Source of the DNA: Ancylomarina sp963977525
GTDB lineage: Bacteria > Bacteroidota > Bacteroidia > Bacteroidales > Marinifilaceae
NCBI GenBank assembly: GCA_963977525.1
Contig: CAXBPC010000016.1
Span: forward strand, 1-64,000
Length of the DNA stretch: 64,000 bases
Direction of reading: 5' to 3'
Positions 19,296 to 28,025 of this stretch are shown piece after piece. The position numbers and the translations under genes are program-made. Below the pieces are notes generated by a model. It made no database searches and was not told the DNA's origin. It worked only from the letters and a program-made list of their open reading frames with translations. How positions within the stretch are numbered: the stretch's first letter is position 1; each line of letters opens with the position of its first letter.

Positions 19296-20144
19296 TTAAT
19301 ACTCCCAAAAATCATGCTCCATATTCAGAAGATCATTCTTAATCTTTTCTGACTCCAACATAGTTTGAAGACCTACGGTATAAGATTCAATTGCTCTGTT
19401 ATCATGAACGTTAGATACCTGAGTAATATAACTTGTGAAACGTCTTTTCATAAACAAATCGTCATAAGAGAATCTTCTTGCATCGTTAAATGGATTAAAT
19501 ACTTCATGAGTAGCTAACAACTGTCTAGCTTCTGGAAAGAAAATCCAAAACATTTTCTTTTTACGTAATCCATCAAGCTCAGAATCACCCTCTTTTACGT
19601 ATTCACGAACAGGGCATAAACCAATAATTCTAACTTGTAAAGTAGAACTTTGCCTATCAAATAACCATTGTTCCTTTACCAAGTATTTGGTTACCTCATT
19701 GGTACTCATGGTTCTAGGAACTATTTTTGTTTCCATTAAACCTGTCTCTCTATTTTGTTGTCTGACACTATCAACACCTGCACCAAACTTAGAACGAATA
19801 TCTTCAATCGTTAATGGTATCGTAAACTCATCATCTTCTGTATCGTAAGCTGTAAGCCCTTCATTCTCGATACCAAACATTAAAAGATCAATCAAACTAT
19901 ACCTATCATCCATTGGTCGAGTAGGGTAATACATGGGCTGATTCATCTTCTCACGAAGATTAATTTCTCTCCAGATCAATTTTGAGAACATCACATCTGC
20001 CTCACGTATGTGAGCATAAGGAATTGGTCTCTCATTCTTAGTATGATCCTTAGAATAGATACTAGTAGGAGTTGTCTGCGCTTTTGATTGAGAAAAGCTA
20101 CCCATTATGATTAAACCGACTATTAAAAATATAATCTTTTTCAT
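19296..20144 (-). CDS. gldN: Type IX secretion/gliding protein GldN (PorN)
   Basis: A 282-residue periplasmic protein with signal peptide MKKIIFLIVGLIIMGSFSQS, cleaved near SKAQ. The mature part has the family stretches DVMFSKLIWREINLREKMNQ and MDDRYSLIDLLMFGIENEG. GldN/PorN binds the lipoprotein GldK/PorK to form the periplasmic ring of the T9SS. It is the last gene of the operon porP-gldK-gldL-gldM-gldN, 117 bp after gldM, and is followed by a terminator. Confidence 0.95.
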   Translation of the reverse strand: MKKIIFLIVGLIIMGSFSQSKAQTTPTSIYSKDHTKNERPIPYAHIREADVMFSKLIWREINLREKMNQPMYYPTRPMDDRYSLIDLLMFGIENEGLTAYDTEDDEFTIPLTIEDIRSKFGAGVDSVRQQNRETGLMETKIVPRTMSTNEVTKYLVKEQWLFDRQSSTLQVRIIGLCPVREYVKEGDSELDGLRKKKMFWIFFPEARQLLATHEVFNPFNDARRFSYDDLFMKRRFTSYITQVSNVHDNRAIESYTVGLQTMLESEKIKNDLLNMEHDFWEY

Positions 20145-20261
20145 CCGTAAATAATTTATTTGTCCAAGGCAGACGACTTACCAAATACTAAGTAAGCAAT
20201 CTTATTCTTCAGTAATTCGATTTAAACTAAATCGATAGTTTTAAAAATACAACGTTAGAAT

Positions 20262-21815
20262 TTATTTAACTCTAAACGATATTGCAGGAAGATTACGGAT
20301 TGAACCATCAGGTCCAGCAGCCTTAATATCCTCTATATAAACTTTCTGATTCTTTCTTAAACCTTTCAGAAGCTTAAGTTGTGCTTTAGTGAAATAATCA
20401 GAAGTTGATTTTTCGTCTCTTGTAAATCCTTTTACCTGGGTTGAAACAGTGAAACTCTTAATCTTAAATTTCAGATCAAAATCAAATCCTTTCATAACAG
20501 CATCAACACCTGATTGCATAGCCAATAGGTTTTTATTGATTAAACCACCGCTCTTGCCAGCTACCATAGCTACAGGATCTGGAATAGGCTTCACTCTAAA
20601 CTCTACTGTTTTTAAATCACGCCATTTACCATCTAATCTACCTCTAACAGTAACATTAGCGGCCTTACCTATAATTTTTGGTCTAGCTATATATCCGTTA
20701 CTTGTTTTAACTAATTCTCCATTATCCATGCTAGCATCAATATTCTCCGTTGTAAATCCTGGAGCTGATATGCTAACAGGATTATCTACACTAGGATAAA
20801 ATACATTCATCTTAGTTGGTGAAACAACAACTTGTGGTTCACTAACCATATATTCAGCTTGAAATGGATACTTTATTGTTCTTCCTGATGGCGTCGTGTA
20901 ATGAACAAAACCTCCCCATTTTTGGGGCCCTAAAGACTTTTCTTTTCGAGAATATAAACCTTTTCTTGAATTTGGATCAAAATCTTTAATCTCGTCTCCA
21001 CTTTCCAAGGTAATCTTAGGATATTGTGTCGTATCACTGGCTGCTAGAAATACTTCAGCCTTATATGTATCACCTTTCAAGACAAAATTTGATTTAGCAA
21101 TTACCTGAGCCTCTAACTTATTAAAAGGAAATGACTCTGCTTCAATCTGATTAAACAAATATTTAACCACATCAGATTCAACCGATCTAATATCCGTTTG
21201 AAGCTTTGATAAAAGAGTAACTGCTCCTACCAAAGGAATATGTGCAAACTGTTTTGACTCCCAAGTATAAGCTGGCTCATCTGGATTTTTTCTTGGTGGA
21301 TTACCAGTATTTAAAGTTGTAGCAATAGCATGCATAAACATGCTGTCCTTATCTGAAATCAATCCTGAAATATGACCTCTATAATCAGAAACCTGTTTTT
21401 TTAATTCTTTCCCTTTACCACCAACAATCATCAGTTGAGCAGCAACATCAATATTATCTTTCTTTTGAATACTGTCCAATCGACCTTCAGGCCCATCAGC
21501 AATCTTTACTAAGTCGATTTTATAATTCTGTATTTGCACACACAAATCGTTCGACATAGTCCGAATTCCATCAGCATTATCCCAAGAGTTTTGTACCTTT
21601 TTCGGATTAGCATCCAAAGCCATTTTGAATTGGTCATATATAAGTTCATTCTTTTCTTCAAAAGTCCGAACAGTTTGTGCTAAACCATTATCAATTATAG
21701 TAAAAGCATCCAATACTTCATTCGATACATTTATAGCCAACATCGCTGTTAGGAATAAATACATCATTCCGATCATTTTCTGCCGTGGTGTCTCTTTACA
21801 ATTCGATGCTCCCAT
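20262..21815 (-). CDS. gldM: Type IX secretion/gliding motor protein GldM (PorM)
   Basis: A 517-residue inner-membrane protein with one N-terminal helix (MIGMMYLFLTAMLAINVSNE, residues about 13-32) and a long periplasmic part made of a helical domain and then beta domains. With GldL it forms the proton-driven rotary motor of the T9SS, and its periplasmic part reaches the GldKN ring. The N-terminus MGASNCKETPRQKMIGMMY is the typical family start. It is 29 bp downstream of gldL. Confidence 0.96.
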   Translation of the reverse strand: MGASNCKETPRQKMIGMMYLFLTAMLAINVSNEVLDAFTIIDNGLAQTVRTFEEKNELIYDQFKMALDANPKKVQNSWDNADGIRTMSNDLCVQIQNYKIDLVKIADGPEGRLDSIQKKDNIDVAAQLMIVGGKGKELKKQVSDYRGHISGLISDKDSMFMHAIATTLNTGNPPRKNPDEPAYTWESKQFAHIPLVGAVTLLSKLQTDIRSVESDVVKYLFNQIEAESFPFNKLEAQVIAKSNFVLKGDTYKAEVFLAASDTTQYPKITLESGDEIKDFDPNSRKGLYSRKEKSLGPQKWGGFVHYTTPSGRTIKYPFQAEYMVSEPQVVVSPTKMNVFYPSVDNPVSISAPGFTTENIDASMDNGELVKTSNGYIARPKIIGKAANVTVRGRLDGKWRDLKTVEFRVKPIPDPVAMVAGKSGGLINKNLLAMQSGVDAVMKGFDFDLKFKIKSFTVSTQVKGFTRDEKSTSDYFTKAQLKLLKGLRKNQKVYIEDIKAAGPDGSIRNLPAISFRVK

Positions 21816-21844
21816 ATTAGCTTAAATAGAAAATTTAGTCAATA

Positions 21845-22792
21845 TTAATTTTTATTCTTACTAATATCCAAAGCACTCAACATGTTACCATACACTGAAT
21901 TCAATGCAGATAAACGCTCATTTAAGGCCTCAGTTTCTTGTCTATAAACTTTCGTGTTATCAAGAGTTACGTTAAGATTTTCAACAATTTCATTGAAATT
22001 CTCCTGAACTCTTCTTCCTTCTTCAATCTGATTATTTGAATGTTTCAACTGAAGTTCAAACACAGAATTTAATGACGATAATTTTTCGTTAAGAGTTGAC
22101 ATTGACTCAGAATAATTCTTTCCACTATCCGAAATGTGTGAGAAATTTCCATTCAAACTCGTTTTGAAATCTTCATATGTGTTCAATAACTGATCTCCAG
22201 ACTCCTGAACTTTATCAGAGAACTCACGTCCGTTATTTGAAACATCATTTGCCAACTGGCTATATGATTGACTTAATTGCGTAGCAGATTCAGAAATATC
22301 TTGAGAAGATGAATTGTACGAATCAGAAAGTGTACCTACAGATTCACTTGCATTTCTAAGAGTTTCAATATATCCTTCTGTTACAACAGCTGCTTCAGAC
22401 ATATCTGAAATTCGCTCTGCAGCATCTGAAAGCTTACCTAATCCTTGACTCAAATTCGTTAACTTATTGGAATCAATACTAACGTTCTCAAGGAATGATT
22501 GTAGTTCATCTAAGCCTTCAACTTTAAGACCGCCTTCTCTCTCTCTAGGATCTAAACCAATAAGTTCTGGATAAACCAAACTCCAATCTGGCTCTTCATG
22601 TGGTGGCTCAAAAGCTGAGAAGAAAAAGATAATTACCTCTGTAAGCATTCCAACAGTAAGTAATGTCCCTGCATGTGCCCAGTGTTGAATTTTGAAAAGT
22701 GCTCCCAAAAGTACAACAGACGCACCCCAACCATACACATAACCCATAAATCTTTTCCACCTAGGAGATTCGACTATTTCGGTAATATTCAT
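21845..22792 (-). CDS. gldL: Type IX secretion/gliding motor protein GldL (PorL)
   Basis: A 315-residue inner-membrane protein. Two helices lie near residues 17-33 and 42-61. The second holds the conserved glutamate Glu52 (GMLTEVIIFFFSAFEPP) that serves proton passage in the GldLM motor. A long cytoplasmic Ser/Asn-rich coiled coil follows (about 100-310), so the protein is longer than the short Flavobacterium GldL and more like PorL of Porphyromonas. It lies in the operon between gldK (30 bp) and gldM (29 bp). Confidence 0.96.
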   Translation of the reverse strand: MNITEIVESPRWKRFMGYVYGWGASVVLLGALFKIQHWAHAGTLLTVGMLTEVIIFFFSAFEPPHEEPDWSLVYPELIGLDPREREGGLKVEGLDELQSFLENVSIDSNKLTNLSQGLGKLSDAAERISDMSEAAVVTEGYIETLRNASESVGTLSDSYNSSSQDISESATQLSQSYSQLANDVSNNGREFSDKVQESGDQLLNTYEDFKTSLNGNFSHISDSGKNYSESMSTLNEKLSSLNSVFELQLKHSNNQIEEGRRVQENFNEIVENLNVTLDNTKVYRQETEALNERLSALNSVYGNMLSALDISKNKN

Positions 22793-22822
22793 AATAACTT
22801 ATTTAGGATAGTATTTTTGTAA

Positions 22823-24181
22823 TTATTTTACGTGACGTGTTCTAACACATCTAAAACCAATAAACGACTTCGCGGTATCTTGATATTCGTAACTAGACAC
22901 ACCGCACTGAAGGAAATATCCAACATCTTTCCATGAACCACCTCGCACAACTTTTCTTTTCAAAGCTGGGGGATCACTAGGTAGAGCATTATATTGATAA
23001 TTCGGATTCATATCATGTGTGAAGCTGTATGCTGACTCAGCATAGACAGCAGAAGTCCACTCTGCAACATTACCAGCCATGTCATATAAACCATAACCAT
23101 TAGGTTCATATGTTCCTACACGCAAAGTAACCAAACCACCATCGTCAACATAGCTTCCTCTCAATGGTTTGAAGTTAGCTAAGAAACAACCTTTCTCGTT
23201 TCGAGTATAGTCACCTCCCCATGGGTAAAGGTTTAATGCAATACCACCACGAGCAGCATATTCCCACTCCGTTTCTGTTGGTAAACGATATTCTGGAACT
23301 GAATATTTTCCAACTCTTCTTAGAGCTGAGTTATGAAATTCTGTTCTCCAACGACAAAATGCACGTGCTTGTTTCCAACTTATACCAACTACTGGATAGT
23401 CATCGAAAGATGGATGCCAGAAATACTGTTCTGCCAATGGCTCATTATATGAGTATGTATAATCGTGTATCCAAGTTAATGTGTCTGGATAAATATTTAA
23501 TGTCTCTTTAATAATAAAAGAAGATCTATCTTCAATACTCTTACGTCCACCTTGATAATCATCTACTAAGCCTTCGTACTCACCTGTTTCGCTATTGTAA
23601 CGATTTGATAACAGAGCAGCTTGCTTAAAGTCAACCCATTGAAATGAAAAAATCAACTTTCGAGCATCAATCTCTTTTCTACTTGAGAATCTTTCGTGCT
23701 CAGGCACATACATTTCTTCAAGTAACTCAGCATATTCTTCGTTATCCCACTCAATTTCTTTCTCCCAATTTAATGTAGGAGGCTCAATTAAGTTCCCGTT
23801 TGCATCTTCTGTATTTAAAAATTCGTCGAATTGCTCACCTAATTTAGTTCTAGCAATAGAGTCGCGTACCCACTCCACAAACTGGCGGTACTCATTATTA
23901 GTAATCTCCGTTTCATCCATCCAGAAAGCTCCGATAGAAATTCGTTTCGATTGAGAATTTAACGCCCAGGTTGCATCCTGATCATTGATTCCTTGAGTAA
24001 AACTACCACTTGGAATTAAAACCATTCCATGAGGAATAGGCTCCATATACTTTCCTCTACTACCAGCTCCAACCAATTCGCCACCTTCATTACGACGATT
24101 ACAGCTAGATAAGCCTAATAGAAAAACAACTCCGATAAATACAACAAGTTTATTCATAACTCTATGATTCGTGCTCTGCAC
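22823..24181 (-). CDS. gldK: Type IX secretion/gliding lipoprotein GldK (PorK)
   Basis: A 452-residue lipoprotein with lipobox LGLSSCN. The inner ATG at 24157 (residue 9, MNKLVVFIGVVFLLG) gives a better signal peptide and may be the true start. The mature part is a formylglycine-generating-enzyme-like (SUMF1) domain: IPSGSFTQGIND, FWMDETEITNNEYRQFVEWV, YRLPTETEWEYAARGG, NVAEWTS and VRGGSWKD. In GldK this fold is structural and forms the T9SS ring with GldN. It lies 20 bp after the porP/sprF gene. Confidence 0.95.
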   Translation of the reverse strand: MQSTNHRVMNKLVVFIGVVFLLGLSSCNRRNEGGELVGAGSRGKYMEPIPHGMVLIPSGSFTQGINDQDATWALNSQSKRISIGAFWMDETEITNNEYRQFVEWVRDSIARTKLGEQFDEFLNTEDANGNLIEPPTLNWEKEIEWDNEEYAELLEEMYVPEHERFSSRKEIDARKLIFSFQWVDFKQAALLSNRYNSETGEYEGLVDDYQGGRKSIEDRSSFIIKETLNIYPDTLTWIHDYTYSYNEPLAEQYFWHPSFDDYPVVGISWKQARAFCRWRTEFHNSALRRVGKYSVPEYRLPTETEWEYAARGGIALNLYPWGGDYTRNEKGCFLANFKPLRGSYVDDGGLVTLRVGTYEPNGYGLYDMAGNVAEWTSAVYAESAYSFTHDMNPNYQYNALPSDPPALKRKVVRGGSWKDVGYFLQCGVSSYEYQDTAKSFIGFRCVRTRHVK

Positions 24182-24201
24182 AGTTTTTAATACATTTTCA
24201 A

Positions 24202-25119
24202 CTACAAAAAGCGAATACTCTTATACTTCTGCTTACGCTTAATTAGACTCGGTGTAAAATGATAAGCCAACATAAATTCTAAAGATGGCTTTTTAATATC
24301 CGATATAGATACATCATAAGCTACTCCAATGTCTAATCCATTTTTTAATAACACCCCTACTAAAAAAACAATAGCGTCGTCTACTCTATAGGAAACGCCA
24401 CCACGGTATTTTTTATTGTATACAACATTCGTATTCACATCATATTGTGTACTAATAGCATCTGTTTTAATAAAAAACGATGGTATAATATCAATTTGGT
24501 TGGTTAATTCATGCTTATAACCACCCATAAAATAATAATGCCTATACAAATAGGTTTCAATACTTTCATTATAAGCCACGTTTGGCTTATTGATATGACT
24601 TATTGATGCTCCTAAATATAATGTTTTACTTCGATAATAAAAGCCTAAACCAGCATCAAATACCATTTTACTTGCATCAATACTTCCACCATTTAAAAGA
24701 ACATCGTCATCATCCAATGCTTTCCACTCTCCTTTCAAGGCATTATTCTGCAACCCAATACTGACTCCAGCATTCAAAACACCTTTTAAAACCTTAAACT
24801 GATAAGCGTATTGAAACTTAATATTGGTCTTGTTTTCTATACCAAGCTTATCACTCATTACTGTTAATCCCAAGCCATGCAATCTTCTACCAATTCTTAA
24901 AGGTACATTACCGTTAAAAGCTGTAGATACAGGAGCATCATCAAATCCAATCCATTGCTGGCGATTGATAATTGATCCTGACATTTCATCACCCACACCT
25001 GCAAAAGCAGGATTAAAAGTGAGTAAATTATACATATTCTGACTGAACTGGGGATCTTGCTGAGCTTTTGAGACTAAACTAATCCCGACAATCAATATAA
25101 TGAAAAATATTTTTTTCAT
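24202..25119 (-). CDS. porP: PorP/SprF family type IX secretion membrane protein
   Basis: A 305-residue outer-membrane beta-barrel protein with signal peptide MKKIFFIILIVGISLVSKAQ. The mature start QQDPQFSQNMYNLLTFNPAF and the INRQQWIGFDDAP stretch are typical of the PorP/SprF family. PorP is needed for T9SS assembly, and SprF paralogues serve adhesin export. Its place at the head of the gldKLMN operon supports the PorP role. The symbol is a family-level call. Confidence 0.88.
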   Translation of the reverse strand: MKKIFFIILIVGISLVSKAQQDPQFSQNMYNLLTFNPAFAGVGDEMSGSIINRQQWIGFDDAPVSTAFNGNVPLRIGRRLHGLGLTVMSDKLGIENKTNIKFQYAYQFKVLKGVLNAGVSIGLQNNALKGEWKALDDDDVLLNGGSIDASKMVFDAGLGFYYRSKTLYLGASISHINKPNVAYNESIETYLYRHYYFMGGYKHELTNQIDIIPSFFIKTDAISTQYDVNTNVVYNKKYRGGVSYRVDDAIVFLVGVLLKNGLDIGVAYDVSISDIKKPSLEFMLAYHFTPSLIKRKQKYKSIRFL

Positions 25120-25199
25120 AGATTAGAAACAGATTCTGTACTAATTATAATCCCGTTGCTGTAAAGTAAGTAATAAAATTCATCTTAACCAAGCTTCAT

Positions 25200-25228
25200 C
25201 AAAGTAGAGACTACATTAGTCAAACAAA
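25200..25228 (-). promoter_or_regulatory. Candidate promoter of the T9SS operon
   Basis: On the minus strand a TTTG at 25225-25228 is followed after 18 nt by TACTTTG (25206-25200). This is one base short of the Bacteroidota -7 consensus TAnnTTTG. It would give a leader of about 75 nt before porP. Confidence 0.35.
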
Positions 25229-25310
25229 ACATATATCTTACATTCAAACAAGGCCAATTCAAATTTCCTATTTTCTCAAAATTCGTCATTTTTATATACA
25301 AATAAAGTCA

Positions 25311-25349
25311 AAAAAAAAAGAATCCAACGAATAGTATCGTTGGATTCTT
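25311..25349 (-). terminator. topA terminator
   Basis: A perfect 13-bp stem AAGAATCCAACGA / TCGTTGGATTCTT has a 6-nt loop. On the minus strand it is followed by a run of Ts. It lies about 30 bp downstream of the topA stop. Confidence 0.9.
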
Positions 25350-25376
25350 AAGTCTTATAAAAAGTTACTCAAAAGT

Positions 25377-27806
25377 TTATTCTTTCTTTTTAGCAACTGT
25401 TTTTTTCTTTGTTGTTGTAGTTTTCTTAACAGCTACTTTCTTCTTAGCTGGAGCCTTCTTTTTTACAGTTGTTGTTTTCTTAGCAGCAACGGTCTTTTTC
25501 TTCTTTTGAGGCGTATCCTTAATTATCTTCAAACAATCCTCGTAAGAAAGCTCTTTAGGATCAATATCCTTAGCAAGCCTATAGTTTCCCTTTTGATAAG
25601 CGATATAGGGTCCCCAACGACCGTTCAACACTTGAATTTCAGCATCCTCTTCAAAAGATTTAATATGCTTCAAACGATCCTTCTCTCGTTTCTCTTCAAT
25701 TAACACAATTGCTCTTTCCAAATCTATAGTCATTGGATCATCAACATCCTTCTCTAGAGATGAAAATTTACTATCGTGGCGAACATACGGTCCAAAACGA
25801 CCTATTGCAACAATCACTTTTTTATCTTCATAAAGACCTAAGTCTCTTGGTAACTTAAATAAATCAATAGCCTCTTCTAGAGTAATTGTTTCAAGGTGTT
25901 GTCCTGTTCTTAAACTAGCAAACTTTGGTTTTTCCTCATCTCCCTCAGCACTTTCGCCAAGCTGAGCCATTGGTCCATATCGGCCAATACGAACAAGAAT
26001 TACTTTACCTGTTTTTGGATCATCTCCAAGAATTCGTTCTCCCGTTGAACGTTCAGAAGTTTCAAGTGTTTTTTCTACGTTCTCATGGAATGGGAAATAG
26101 AACTTCCCTAACATTTCGTGCCAGATTGAATTACCTAGAGCAATCTCATCGAATTCTTCTTCAACCTCAGCGGTAAAATTGTAATTCATGATATTAGAGA
26201 AATGTTTAATCAGAAAATCTGTTACAACCATTCCTATATCTGATGGAAACAACTTCTTGTTCTCTGCACCAGTTATTTGTGTATGCATTTCCTCTTCGAT
26301 TGTATTATCAACCAAATTGAAAACCTCATAATTACGCTGAACACCATCACGAGATTCTTTAATCACATATCCTCTATTCTGAACTGTAGTAATTGTAGGC
26401 GCGTATGTAGATGGTCTACCAATTCCCAATTCTTCAAGCTTTTTAACTAAACTAGCTTCAGTAAATCGAGATGGACGCTGTGTGAAGTTCTGAATTGCTT
26501 TAACATGCTCACTCTCTACCTTATCACCAACATTTACCTGTGGAAGAAGTGATTGCTCTTGCTTCTGCTCTTCATCGTCAGTCGACTCCAAATATACTTT
26601 CAGGAAACCTTCGAACTTAATCATTTCGCCAGTTGCAAGAAATTTCTCTTCGTTTGTTGAAATACTGATTTTGATATTTGTTTTCTCAAGCAAAGCATCA
26701 CTCATTTGAGATGCAATAGTACGCTTCCATATCAAATCGTAAAGACGTTTCTCATTCGATTCTCCCTCAATTCTATCTTTATTAAGATATGTTGGTCGAA
26801 TAGCCTCGTGAGCTTCCTGTGCACCTTTACTTTTTGTGCTATATTTTCTAATCTTCACGTAATCTGCTCCGTGCAAACGTGTAATTTCTTCTTTCGCTGC
26901 ACCTAAAGCTGTTTCTGATAAATTAACAGAGTCAGTTCTCATATAGGTAATATTTCCAGCTTCATATAAACGTTGAGCAACAGTCATCGTTTGAGAAACA
27001 GAAAATCCAAGTTTACGACTTGCCTCTTGCTGCAAAGTAGAAGTTGTAAAAGGAGCTGCTGGTTTTCTAACCGAAGGCTTCTTTACGATATCATCAATAT
27101 GATACTCTGCATTTTTACAAGATTCCAAAAACTTAAGAGTCTCTTCTTTTGTATCAAATCTCTTTGGAAGTTCAGATTTCAATACTTTATTCGAACCATT
27201 CTTATCAATAACTAAAAAGTGAGCTACAACTTTATAAAATGATTTCGATTCAAAAGCAATGATTTTACGTTCTCTTTCTACAATCAGACGAACTGCAACA
27301 GATTGCACACGTCCTGCAGATAAAGAAGGCTTTATCTTCTTCCAAAGAACTGGAGAAATCTCAAAACCAACAAGTCGATCAAGAATACGACGAGCTTGTT
27401 GTGCATTAACCAAATTATCATCTATATCGCGTGGATTCTCCACAGCCTTAAGAATAGCTTCCTTCGTAATTTCATGAAAAACAATACGCTTTGTATTCTC
27501 TTTCTTAAGCTTTAACTCCTCAAATAAGTGCCAAGCAATAGCCTCTCCCTCGCGGTCCTCATCGGATGCGATCCAAACAGTCTTCGCTTCCTTCGCCAAC
27601 TTCTTTAGTTCTGTTACAACTTTCTTCTTGTCCTCCGAAACAATATATTTAGGCTTAAAGCTATTCTTGATATCTATACCAAAATCCTTCTTATCGAGAT
27701 CTCGAATATGCCCAAAACTGGACTTTACAAGAAAACCATCACCTAAAAACTGCTCAATTGTTTTCGCCTTCGCAGGGGACTCAACAATAACTAAATTCTC
27801 TACCAT
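25377..27806 (-). CDS. topA: DNA topoisomerase I
   Basis: A type IA topoisomerase of 809 residues that relaxes negative supercoils. The Toprim domain is at the N-terminus (NLVIVESPAKAKTIEQFLG, SDEDREGEAIAWHL). The catalytic tyrosine is Tyr288 in GNITYMRTDSVNLS. In place of C-terminal zinc ribbons there are several short topo-C repeats (GRYGPMAQLG, GRFGPYVRHD, GRWGPYIAYQKG) and then a tail of about 45 residues built almost only of Lys, Thr, Ala and Val. That tail could bind DNA without sequence preference and is not a frameshift. The gene is monocistronic, with its own terminator. Confidence 0.97.
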   Translation of the reverse strand: MVENLVIVESPAKAKTIEQFLGDGFLVKSSFGHIRDLDKKDFGIDIKNSFKPKYIVSEDKKKVVTELKKLAKEAKTVWIASDEDREGEAIAWHLFEELKLKKENTKRIVFHEITKEAILKAVENPRDIDDNLVNAQQARRILDRLVGFEISPVLWKKIKPSLSAGRVQSVAVRLIVERERKIIAFESKSFYKVVAHFLVIDKNGSNKVLKSELPKRFDTKEETLKFLESCKNAEYHIDDIVKKPSVRKPAAPFTTSTLQQEASRKLGFSVSQTMTVAQRLYEAGNITYMRTDSVNLSETALGAAKEEITRLHGADYVKIRKYSTKSKGAQEAHEAIRPTYLNKDRIEGESNEKRLYDLIWKRTIASQMSDALLEKTNIKISISTNEEKFLATGEMIKFEGFLKVYLESTDDEEQKQEQSLLPQVNVGDKVESEHVKAIQNFTQRPSRFTEASLVKKLEELGIGRPSTYAPTITTVQNRGYVIKESRDGVQRNYEVFNLVDNTIEEEMHTQITGAENKKLFPSDIGMVVTDFLIKHFSNIMNYNFTAEVEEEFDEIALGNSIWHEMLGKFYFPFHENVEKTLETSERSTGERILGDDPKTGKVILVRIGRYGPMAQLGESAEGDEEKPKFASLRTGQHLETITLEEAIDLFKLPRDLGLYEDKKVIVAIGRFGPYVRHDSKFSSLEKDVDDPMTIDLERAIVLIEEKREKDRLKHIKSFEEDAEIQVLNGRWGPYIAYQKGNYRLAKDIDPKELSYEDCLKIIKDTPQKKKKTVAAKKTTTVKKKAPAKKKVAVKKTTTTKKKTVAKKKE

Positions 27807-28025
27807 TATATCGCTATTTATGGAAAATCGTGCTCTAAAATTTTGTGCAAAGTAAAAACATAAGCAGGCTAACTTCCAAATTATATCATACTAATTTTCA
27901 AAACTCTTTATTTTGGAGGCTATATTTTGATGTGAAAATTACCAGTAAGAATTGTTGTTTTATTTACTATTTTTACCACCCAATAGCACATAAACAAAGC
28001 CGAACAACAATTAATTTTAGATAAT

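Noticed and set aside
22823..24181. SUMF1 domain as an active formylglycine-generating enzyme
   Set aside because: The lipoprotein signal and the place between porP/sprF and gldL show GldK, in which the fold is structural.
25377..25510. Lys/Thr/Ala/Val-rich C-terminal tail of topA as a sign of a frameshift
   Set aside because: The frame continues smoothly from the topo-C repeats to a stop with a terminator behind it, and basic tails are known in topoisomerase I of many bacteria.
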